Virus record (IMG/VR): IMGVR_UViG_3300042691_015688
Location: 1-28,338 of that record
Strand: one strand, 5' to 3'
Length of the DNA: 28,338 bases
Source: a virus
In this document: positions 18,718 through 25,075 of the stretch, in pieces
How the letters are laid out: every line of letters begins with the position of its first letter
Numbering within the stretch: the first letter of the stretch is position 1
Notes under the pieces: model-generated
Database searches by the model: none
Told to the model about the DNA's origin: nothing
The model's input: only the letters and a program-made list of their open reading frames with translations
Made by a program: the position numbers and the translations under genes

Positions 18718-20840
18718 TGCCGTACGAGATCATTACTAACGCCGAAGGCTGTAACGGTTTCGCTGTCGTTAAAGTTGGCGAACAGGAACCTGTCGCCGGA
18801 GGATGCCACACAAACGAAAACGACGCACAGGCACACGCAGACGCTCTCAATATTGCGACAAGCGACGAACAAAGATCACGCGATCAGGCCTTGATCATTG
18901 ATATTGACGACACGATTATCAGCAACGGAAAGCCTCTTCGCAAGCGCATTAACTACATCAACAGCCTCGAGAACTACAAGATTGTTGTTACCGGAAGATT
19001 CGCCGCCGATAAAACTCAAACCGTCGCTGATCTTGCTGACGCAGGATTGGAATACGACGAACTGATTATGAATCCGGGTGGCGATCCCGTAGAACACAAA
19101 CGCGAAACCGCTAAGAAGATTCTCGAGCGTATGCCTGTAGCAGGAGCCTTCGAGAATTATGACGATGCTCGACAGGCCTACACCGAGTTGGGAATTGACG
19201 CAATCGACCCGACGACGCTGGACGAACTCGGAACAGAGGAACGTGCCGTTGATCTTTCCCCTCCTGAGTACGTTCGCGAGAACTGTCGCCGAGGCCTCTC
19301 CTACTATGAGGAGGGATTCGCTGGCGACGGGCTTAAGGCCAAGACGGTTGCTGAGGCCCGTAATATTGCCGCAGGCAAAACGATCTCCGAAGACAAGGTC
19401 ATTAGGATGCGAGCGTGGATCGCTCGTCATCTCGTTGATCTAGACAACGCACCGGAACCTTCTGACGACGACTACCCGTCACCCGGTCAGGTCGCTCATC
19501 TTCTTTGGGGTTCAGGCACGACTCGTAATGCCGCACAGAAAACCTACGACTGGACGAACATAAAGGTTCGGCAGATCGAACGCGAACGCGAAACTGAGGA
19601 AGATCGAGCAGATGGTCCGGCCTCGAAACCAGCACCGAAAAAAGATCAGGTGTTCGGATCAGAGGAGAATCCTGCCGGAAGTGCCGCAGGCAAGCAGGGT
19701 GGGATCGAACTATCCGAGGCCGTCGAGAAGTCGCTCGCGAAAAAGGCCACGACTCACAATGACAAGATGACCGAGAACGGGCGACCGGACTGGACTCGAG
19801 TAACAGTCGGAGCACTTCGTTCTGTTTACCGTCGTGGGGCTGGAGCGTTCTCTACATCGCACCGCCCCGGTATGACTCGAGGCCAATGGGCGATGGGCAG
19901 GGTAAACGCATTCTTGTATCTCGCCGAGAAGGGCAAGCCGGAGAACAAGAACTATGTGGGCGATAACGATTTGCTACACAAAGATCACCCGAAGTATTCA
20001 GACACAAACAGTAGGTCAGACACAATGAACACCGAGACGCGAGAACTACCGCCGTCCTATCGCCCTGCGTCGTCGGAAGACGTTCCTGTGCTTAGGCCTT
20101 CCTGTATGTCGTGTGAACACTTTGAGTCAGATCAGTCATACTGTGAGAAGTGGTCAGCAGAAGTACAGCCTGACTACTACTGCGATGCTTACTGTCCCGA
20201 GGAAGAATCGCCCGAGGAAGAGACCCCCGAAATGGAGCAGGAACCGATGATGGAAGAACTGTCAAACCTGTGGATAACCCGTTCCCTTGACGAGAAGAGA
20301 ACCGTTGCGTACACCACAATCGAATGTCGCGCAATGGGAGACGGCAACACGCTGGTCGGATACGCCGCCCTGTTCGACACTCCTTCCCACGATCTGGGCG
20401 GTTTCGTTGAGTACGTCTCGCCCGGAGCCTTCCGTAAGACGCTCAACGATGGTGCCGACGTTCGGCTCCTTATCGATCACGAAGGTGCGCCGCTTGCCCG
20501 TACGAAGTCAGGCACAATGCGTCTCGTAGAAGATGAGCGAGGCCTTCGTGTTGAGGCCGATCTTGACCCTGCGAACCCCGTTGCCGCAGGAGTGATCTCG
20601 GCCCTGAAGCGTGGCGATATGAACCAAATGTCGTTCGCGTTCCGTACGGTCAAAGATGAATGGTCTCGAGACCGAGCAACCCGAACCCTTAAAGAGGTGC
20701 GACTGTTCGACGTTTCTGTAGTCACATTTCCAGCGTATGAGGCCACAGTCGCCGAAGTACGGGGGATGCTTGACAACACCACCGCACCCTCCGGTAACAT
20801 CCTCCGTAGGAAGCGGCAAATCCAAATCGCCGCTCTCTGA
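18717..20840 (+). CDS. Multidomain prohead protease polyprotein with HAD phosphatase domain
   Basis: A 707-residue protein. Domains in order: 1-46, a short beta-helix module (YEIITNAEGCNGFAVVKVG); 57-165, a HAD phosphatase of polynucleotide-kinase 3'-phosphatase type with DIDDT (62-66), VVTGR (90-94) and YDDA (148-151), so catalytically intact; 181-290, a helical module PPEYVRENCRRGLSYYEEG ... YPSPGQVAHLLWG; 350-426, VGALRSVYRRGAGAFSTSHR ... YVGDNDLLHKDHP; 463-493, a cysteine cluster (CMSC, C476, C489, C493); 515-700, the HK97/U35 prohead protease with LVGYAALFD, DHEG (His588), MSFAFR (Ser639) and FDVSVVTFPAYEAT. HK97 proteases are usually about 200 residues. The protease should cut the scaffold domain off the capsid protein; the other modules may enter the prohead with it. 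ATG 20025 could start a separate short form. Confidence 0.88.
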   Translation: MPYEIITNAEGCNGFAVVKVGEQEPVAGGCHTNENDAQAHADALNIATSDEQRSRDQALIIDIDDTIISNGKPLRKRINYINSLENYKIVVTGRFAADKTQTVADLADAGLEYDELIMNPGGDPVEHKRETAKKILERMPVAGAFENYDDARQAYTELGIDAIDPTTLDELGTEERAVDLSPPEYVRENCRRGLSYYEEGFAGDGLKAKTVAEARNIAAGKTISEDKVIRMRAWIARHLVDLDNAPEPSDDDYPSPGQVAHLLWGSGTTRNAAQKTYDWTNIKVRQIERERETEEDRADGPASKPAPKKDQVFGSEENPAGSAAGKQGGIELSEAVEKSLAKKATTHNDKMTENGRPDWTRVTVGALRSVYRRGAGAFSTSHRPGMTRGQWAMGRVNAFLYLAEKGKPENKNYVGDNDLLHKDHPKYSDTNSRSDTMNTETRELPPSYRPASSEDVPVLRPSCMSCEHFESDQSYCEKWSAEVQPDYYCDAYCPEEESPEEETPEMEQEPMMEELSNLWITRSLDEKRTVAYTTIECRAMGDGNTLVGYAALFDTPSHDLGGFVEYVSPGAFRKTLNDGADVRLLIDHEGAPLARTKSGTMRLVEDERGLRVEADLDPANPVAAGVISALKRGDMNQMSFAFRTVKDEWSRDRATRTLKEVRLFDVSVVTFPAYEATVAEVRGMLDNTTAPSGNILRRKRQIQIAAL

Positions 20841-20925
20841 ACGAATCGGGTTGAGAGCCGGGACATCCCACTCACAACACCACTCGTAGTCCCGAAAACA
20901 TCAACGACTACAGGAGAAACAAACC
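20841..20925 (+). promoter_or_regulatory. Capsid-gene leader with two mutually exclusive hairpins
   Basis: CGGGAC (20859-20864) can pair with GTCCCG (20889-20894), while the overlapping GTAGTC (20886-20891) can pair with GACTAC (20906-20911), directly before the Shine-Dalgarno AGGAG at 20912-20916. The two pairings share bases, so they exclude each other. This could tune translation or RNA processing of the most abundant virion protein; inference from pairing only. Confidence 0.4.
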
Positions 20926-22272
20926 ATGTCCTTCGCAAAGCAACTGCGCGAAAAGCGTGATGCCCGAATCAACGAATCGCAGAACATCATCGCGACCGCC
21001 GAAGCCGACAAGCGTGAGCTCACGACCGAAGAGGACACTCGCATCGGTGCGATCCTTGATGAAGTGCGCTCGCTCGACACTCAGATCACGAACGCCGAAG
21101 AGGTTGAGAAGCGAGCCGCTGAGGCCGCTGAGGCTCGCAAGCCCATCGAGAACGAAGTCCGTGGCGGCGCAGTCGTTCGCAACGAGGCTCGCACCTACCG
21201 TCCGAACGGTGAGAACGACTTCATCGCCGATGCGTTCCGTGCGCAGATTCTCGGTTCCTACGAGGCTCGCGAGCGCATCGCTCGCCACCAGCAGGAAGAG
21301 GCCGTGGAGCGTCGTGCCGTCGGCACCTCGGCGTTCTCCGGCTTGGTCGTCCCCCAGTACCTCGTTGATTTGGTGGCTCCGTACGCCCGTGCTGGTCGCC
21401 CGTTCCTCGACGGAGCGACGGTCGGACACGGTCTGCCTGACGAGGGCATGACCATCTACATCAGCCGTATCACCACCGGTTCTTCGACTGCTGTTCAGTC
21501 CTCGGAAAACTCGGCTGTGTCCGAGACGAATATGGACGACACCCTGCTGTCCGTCCCCGTCATCACCGTCGCCGGTCAGCAGACCGTTTCGCGTCAGTCG
21601 CTCGAGCGTGGCACGAACATCGAGCAGATCGTTATGGGAGACCTCGTCCGTGCGTGGCACACCAGCCTCGACTCGCAGGCGATCCTCGGCTCCGGCTCGT
21701 CCGGTCAGGCCAAGGGCATCTACACCACCCTCGACGGTGGAGCCAACGAGATCACCTACACCGATGCGTCCCCGACCGTCGCCGAGTTGTACCCCAAGTT
21801 GGCTGACGCGATTCAGCGTGTTCAGGCCGCAACCTTCCAACAGCCCACGCACTGGGTGATGGCTCCTCGCCGTTTGGCTTGGTTCCTGTCGTCGCTCGAT
21901 GGGCAGAACCGTCCGTTGGTCGTCCCGACTGCGAACGGTCCGATGAATGCCCTCTCGACGGGCGACGGTGCGGTGCGCTACGCGAACAGCGGCTACTCGC
22001 TGATGGGCCTCCCGATCATCACGGACGGCAACGTCCAGCTGACGCTCGGCTCCGGCACCAACGAGGATGTCATTTACTGCGTGAACGGAATGGAATCCCA
22101 CCTGTGGGAGGCACCCGGTCACCCGATGATGCTCAACTTCGAACAGCCGAACGCCGCAAGTCTCGGTGTGCTGATCGTGGTCTACGGCTATGCGGCATAC
22201 ACCGCAGAGCGGTACGGTGCGGTCGGTCACTCGATGATCACCGGAACCGGCCTCGCCGCTCCGTCGTTCTGA
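20926..22272 (+). CDS. Major capsid protein (HK97 fold)
   Basis: A 448-residue protein with ribosome site AGGAG ten bases before ATG 20926. Residues 1-75 are a charged coiled coil (REKRDARINESQNII, TEEDTRIGAILDEVRSL), the scaffold-like delta domain removed by the prohead protease. The mature part starts around 110-130 and shows family phrases: GTSAFSGLVVPQYLVDLVAP, VTVAGQQTVSRQSLERG-like VITVAGQQTVSRQSL, HWVMAPRRLAWFLSSLD, LMGLPIITDGNV and ASLGVLIVVYGYAAYTAERY. It forms the icosahedral shell. Codon choice is the most biased in the window, as expected for the most abundant protein. Confidence 0.96.
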   Translation: MSFAKQLREKRDARINESQNIIATAEADKRELTTEEDTRIGAILDEVRSLDTQITNAEEVEKRAAEAAEARKPIENEVRGGAVVRNEARTYRPNGENDFIADAFRAQILGSYEARERIARHQQEEAVERRAVGTSAFSGLVVPQYLVDLVAPYARAGRPFLDGATVGHGLPDEGMTIYISRITTGSSTAVQSSENSAVSETNMDDTLLSVPVITVAGQQTVSRQSLERGTNIEQIVMGDLVRAWHTSLDSQAILGSGSSGQAKGIYTTLDGGANEITYTDASPTVAELYPKLADAIQRVQAATFQQPTHWVMAPRRLAWFLSSLDGQNRPLVVPTANGPMNALSTGDGAVRYANSGYSLMGLPIITDGNVQLTLGSGTNEDVIYCVNGMESHLWEAPGHPMMLNFEQPNAASLGVLIVVYGYAAYTAERYGAVGHSMITGTGLAAPSF

Positions 22273-22282
22273 CCTGAACATC

Positions 22283-22325
22283 TAGGCCTCGGAGGGATCA
22301 CCCTCCAGTATCCCTCCGAGGCCTA
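22283..22325 (+). terminator. Perfect 16-bp hairpin after the capsid gene
   Basis: TAGGCCTCGGAGGGAT (22283-22298) pairs perfectly with its complement at 22310-22325 across an 11-base loop. The loop carries a second CCCTCC that could pair with GGAGGG instead. The stem is very stable but no T-run follows, so it may be a factor-dependent or partial terminator, or an RNA end protector that raises capsid mRNA over the genes downstream. Both arms contain AGGCCT. Confidence 0.8.
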
Positions 22326-22340
22326 ACCAAAGGAGCAACA

Positions 22341-22520
22341 ATGCCGTCCGTGATCTCACTTATCGCCGAGCGAGCGAACTATCTGAAGCGGAACCTGCCT
22401 GCTCGCGTCAAGCAAGTCGAAGAACAACTGCGCCTCCTCGGCTTCGGTGTTGATGAAACTGCCGCCGCCGACCCTCGCGAAGAGACAGCGACGGTAAAGA
22501 AACCACGCAAGAAGGCCTAA
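22341..22520 (+). CDS. Small basic head-region protein
   Basis: A 59-residue protein with ribosome site AAAGGAG before ATG 22341. It starts MPSVISLIAERANYLKRNLP, continues with a coiled-coil helix (ARVKQVEEQLRLLGFG) and ends in a Lys-rich tail (KKPRKKA). It resembles short proteins found between capsid and connector genes, sometimes called head-fibre or Rho-N-like; its function is not established. Confidence 0.65.
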   Translation: MPSVISLIAERANYLKRNLPARVKQVEEQLRLLGFGVDETAAADPREETATVKKPRKKA

Positions 22521-22523
22521 GCC

Positions 22524-23108
22524 GTGCCGATCACGAACGGGTACGCAACTCTCGCCGAAGTCAAATCAGCCCTACGAATCAACGACTCTGTTGATGACAC
22601 TCGGCTCGAGTCTGCTATTCAGCGAGCGTCGCGATGGATCGACTCGAAAACAGGCCGATTCTTCTATCAGGTATCGGGAACCTACGACTTCGTCTGTCAG
22701 AACCCGTATCGGATTCGCATCGTTGATCTAGCCACCGCAAACGGTCTAGTCGTAACGTCAGACGACAACAACGACAACTCATTCAGCGGAACGTGGGAAC
22801 TCAATACCGACTTCCGGCTCGAGCCTACGGAAGCACCGGCCTTCGGTCTCCCGTACAACTTCCTGTACGCACAAGACTCCGAATGGGTACAGGACACTCG
22901 TGTTCGCGTACAAGGCACATTCGGATTCCCTGCGATTCCCGACCCAATCAAAGAGGCCTGTACGCTCCTCTCTATTCGTCTCTACAAGAGGCCTGACGCA
23001 CCGCTAGGGGTCGCCGGATTCGGAGATATGGGAGCCGTAATGGTTCGTGGGGTCGATTCGGACGCACAGGCATTGCTCCAACCGTTCATCCGAATCGCGG
23101 TTGCCTAA
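22524..23108 (+). CDS. Head-tail connector (HK97 gp6-like adaptor)
   Basis: A 194-residue protein starting at GTG 22524, three bases after the previous stop. The N-terminal part is the adaptor signature: YATLAEVKSALRINDSVDDT, LESAIQRASRWIDSKTGRFF. The middle is beta-rich with an insertion (NFLYAQDSEWVQDTRVRVQG), and a C-terminal helical part IPDPIKEACTLLSIRLYKR closes it, as in HK97 gp6/SPP1 gp15-type rings that sit under the portal. It joins head and tail. Confidence 0.85.
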   Translation: MPITNGYATLAEVKSALRINDSVDDTRLESAIQRASRWIDSKTGRFFYQVSGTYDFVCQNPYRIRIVDLATANGLVVTSDDNNDNSFSGTWELNTDFRLEPTEAPAFGLPYNFLYAQDSEWVQDTRVRVQGTFGFPAIPDPIKEACTLLSIRLYKRPDAPLGVAGFGDMGAVMVRGVDSDAQALLQPFIRIAVA

Positions 23109-23109
23109 G

Positions 23110-23517
23110 ATGACAGCAACCCTCTCACAGGCCGCTACAGCCCTCGGCACCGCTATCGGGACTATCTCAGGGCTACGAGTCGTAGCGCACCCTACGGACG
23201 CGATCAACCCTCCAGTCGCCGTTATCGAACCGAATAGTGTCGAGTATCATCGGGCGTTCGCCAACGGTCTAACCCAAATGACGTTTACGGTGACCGTTAT
23301 CGTCTCCCGTGTAACTGACCGGCTGGCCCTCGCGAACCTTGACCCGTACATAGCGACCGACGGGGCCTCCTCGATTCGTGCCGCTATCGAAACCGATCAG
23401 ACGTTAGGTGGGGTCGTTCAGGCGGTCAAGATGACAACCGCATCCCAATTCGTTACAGTTGCCCTAGCGGATGCGTCTTACTTCGCAGTCCAAACAGAGG
23501 TGATTGTGTATGCGTAA
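23110..23517 (+). CDS. Putative tail terminator / head-tail joining protein
   Basis: A 135-residue protein, ATG 23110 two bases after the previous stop. It begins with a helix (LSQAATALGTAIGTISGL), then shows an alpha/beta layout with PPVAVIEPNSVEYHRAFANG, MTFTVTVIVSRVTDRLA, SIRAAIETDQTLGGVVQAVK and a final strand VQTEVIVYA. That layout and its place just before the major tail protein match tail-terminator proteins that cap the tail tube. Family call from pattern and synteny. Confidence 0.7.
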   Translation: MTATLSQAATALGTAIGTISGLRVVAHPTDAINPPVAVIEPNSVEYHRAFANGLTQMTFTVTVIVSRVTDRLALANLDPYIATDGASSIRAAIETDQTLGGVVQAVKMTTASQFVTVALADASYFAVQTEVIVYA

Positions 23518-23722
23518 ATTCGTAATTGTCGGTAGCGCAAAGATTGCCGGACGCAACCCCGGTGAAACGATCTCTGAGGCCGACCTTCCCAACATCAACA
23601 TCGAGGCCTTGGTAACATCAGGGCATCTCGCGGTAGCAAAACCCAGCAAGGAGAAGAAGAACAATGGCGAAGCAAGTGTTGCTGTCACCGGTGATCACGA
23701 TCAATGCGGTGGATCTGACTGA
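23510..23722 (+). CDS. Small head-tail region protein
   Basis: A 70-residue protein starting at ATG 23510, overlapping the previous stop by eight bases; a GTG/TTG three residues upstream adds nothing. MRKFVIVGSAKIAGRNPGE then IEALVTSGHLAVAKPSKE resembles short beta-rich proteins with a NVEALVxAGHI phrase located before major tail proteins in many phages. Its last 59 bases overlap the major tail protein gene in another frame, giving a poorly conserved-looking tail. Confidence 0.55.
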   Translation: MRKFVIVGSAKIAGRNPGETISEADLPNINIEALVTSGHLAVAKPSKEKKNNGEASVAVTGDHDQCGGSD

Positions 23723-24074
23723 TCACATCGCGTCGGTCACGATTGACGAAAACTACGACGAAGTCGAGACGACCGCCTTCGGTCAGACGGCTCGCACCCG
23801 TGTCGCCGGACTCGGTGATCATTCGGTGTCGTTCGACTTCCATCAGGACTTCGCCGCCTCGAGCGTTGAGGCCACGATCGACGGCCTGATCGGCACCGTT
23901 ATCCCCGTCACCGTCAAGCCGACGAACGGGGCTGTGTCGGCTACCAACCCCGAGTACCAGTTCGACGTTCTCATCACGTCGTGGCAACCCGTCAATGGTG
24001 CTGTCGGCGATCTCGCGACCGCCTCGGTAACTTGGCCTATCTCCGGTGCGATCACTCGCGATACCACCGCATAA
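23664..24074 (+). CDS. Major tail protein
   Basis: A 136-residue beta-rich protein with ribosome site AAGGAGAAG before ATG 23664. It has the tail-tube pattern: PVITINAVDLTDHIASVTID, YDEVETTAFGQTARTRVAGL, HSVSFDFHQDF, and a final YQFDVLITSWQPVNG ... ASVTWPISGAITR. It would stack as rings to form the siphophage tail tube. Codon bias is strong like the capsid gene's, consistent with high expression. Tail chaperones and tape measure follow. Confidence 0.85.
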   Translation: MAKQVLLSPVITINAVDLTDHIASVTIDENYDEVETTAFGQTARTRVAGLGDHSVSFDFHQDFAASSVEATIDGLIGTVIPVTVKPTNGAVSATNPEYQFDVLITSWQPVNGAVGDLATASVTWPISGAITRDTTA

Positions 24075-24095
24075 CCAACAGAAGAGGGCAAACAA

Positions 24096-24386
24096 ATGAT
24101 TGGTGTATCACTCAAGATCGAAACACCTGAAGAGACCTACACGATTCCTGTGACCGCTCGAGGAGCAATCAATTTCGAGCGACAGTTCAAGACCGGCATC
24201 ACTAAGGCCTTCGCAGATCAGCAGAAGATGGAACATCTCTACTGGCTCGGCTGGGAACAGACGCGACTCTCCGGCAAGGTCGTCAAGCCGTTTGATACTT
24301 GGCTAGATCAGGTCATCAAAGTCCAGTTCGTGTTCGACGGAGATGCCGCCCCTTTAGACAGTTCGATGACACCGTCATCGAGTTGA
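24096..24386 (+). CDS. Tail assembly chaperone, short product (G)
   Basis: A 96-residue protein starting at ATG 24096 with AGAGGGC upstream. It begins MIGVSLKIETPEETYTIPVT and has ARGAINFERQFKTGITKAF and HLYWLGWEQTRLSGK, typical of the first chaperone between major tail protein and tape measure. It ends just after a slippery heptamer at 24350-24356, where a fraction of ribosomes shifts to make the longer form. The unshifted end is SSMTPSSS. Confidence 0.85.
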   Translation: MIGVSLKIETPEETYTIPVTARGAINFERQFKTGITKAFADQQKMEHLYWLGWEQTRLSGKVVKPFDTWLDQVIKVQFVFDGDAAPLDSSMTPSSS

Positions 24387-24526
24387 TCGCAACCGTAAGT
24401 GTTGAGACAGGGATCGCACCGAACGATCTGCTTGACACTCCTTCAGAGATTCTGCTTGCCATAATCAGTATTCTGAAGAAGAGAGCGGATGCCGCAAAGA
24501 AGGCCGCACAGCGACGAAGGAGATAA
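24096..24526 (+). CDS. Tail assembly chaperone, -1 frameshift fusion (GT)
   Basis: Joined product of 24096..24356 and 24356..24526, 143 residues. At C-CCT-TTA (24350-24356) ribosomes slip back one base to CCC-TTT and read on as RQFDDTVIELIATVSVETGI and LLDTPSEILLAIISILKKR, ending in a basic tail. The second frame has no credible start of its own. Both forms bind the tape measure protein and recruit tail tube subunits; the ratio matters for tail assembly. The next gene has a good ribosome site (GAAGGAGATAAG) at the end of this frame. Confidence 0.85.
24350..24385 (+). other. -1 ribosomal frameshift signal: slippery heptamer and hairpin
   Basis: CCCTTTA at 24350-24356 has the canonical X-XXY-YYZ phase relative to the chaperone frame (C-CCT-TTA). 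Six bases on, TCGATGAC (24363-24370) pairs perfectly with GTCATCGA (24374-24381) over a three-base loop. With two G-T pairs the stem extends to 24359-24385 (twelve pairs). Spacer and stem are textbook. Confidence 0.88.
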
Positions 24527-24527
24527 G

Positions 24528-25073
24528 ATGAACGACCTGACTGTAACTGTCAGCGGTGTTCGCGAAACTCTCCGGTCACTACGGAAACTGGATCCCGAGT
24601 TGCGGAAGACCACGCTACGCACAGTCAAGGCGGCGGCTAAACCGATCAAGACAACCGCAGAATCCGCTCTGCCCGACGAGATTATGCGCAACTGGCGCAA
24701 CGTACCAGCGAAACGTGGTCGTGTTCGAGGAGGCAAAGGTTGGCCTGCTTACGACAAAACGCAAGCCAAGAGGGGCATCAAGATTCAGTTCGGCGGTCGA
24801 GCGAACGTCAAGGCAACACAATGGCGGTTGCTTCGCGTCGTTCAGACAGATGCTTCCGGCGCAATCTTCGATATCGCAGGCCGAAACAACCCGAACGGTA
24901 ACGGGACTATTCAGGCCGCAACGTTTATGAGCAACCTGACGCTTGCGGCAAACGGTCGTAAACCGTCGCGAACGATTTGGATGTCCGTAGAGAAACATCA
25001 GCCTGAAGTCGTGAGCTCCGTTATCGATGCGCTCAGAATCGCTGAGAATCGTGTACAGAAAATGATTGGCTGA
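24528..25073 (+). CDS. Minor tail / HK97-gp10-like protein
   Basis: A 181-residue basic protein with ATG 24528 behind GAAGGAGATAAG. It starts LTVTVSGVRETLRSLRKLDP and LRKTTLRTVKAAAKPIKTTA, the pattern of HK97 gp10-type proteins (a strand then a long helix), continues with basic loops (RNVPAKRGRVRGGKGW) and ends with helices. In most genomes gp10-like genes precede the major tail protein; here it is between the chaperones and the tape measure, so a tail-tip or tape-measure-associated role is more likely than a neck role. Confidence 0.65.
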   Translation: MNDLTVTVSGVRETLRSLRKLDPELRKTTLRTVKAAAKPIKTTAESALPDEIMRNWRNVPAKRGRVRGGKGWPAYDKTQAKRGIKIQFGGRANVKATQWRLLRVVQTDASGAIFDIAGRNNPNGNGTIQAATFMSNLTLAANGRKPSRTIWMSVEKHQPEVVSSVIDALRIAENRVQKMIG

Positions 25074-25075
25074 CT

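Noticed and set aside
20908-22281. Long open frame on the minus strand opposite the capsid gene
   Set aside because: It arises from the strong codon bias of the capsid gene; the protein is Arg/Gly/Val-rich without recognisable domains, and no other minus-strand gene exists.
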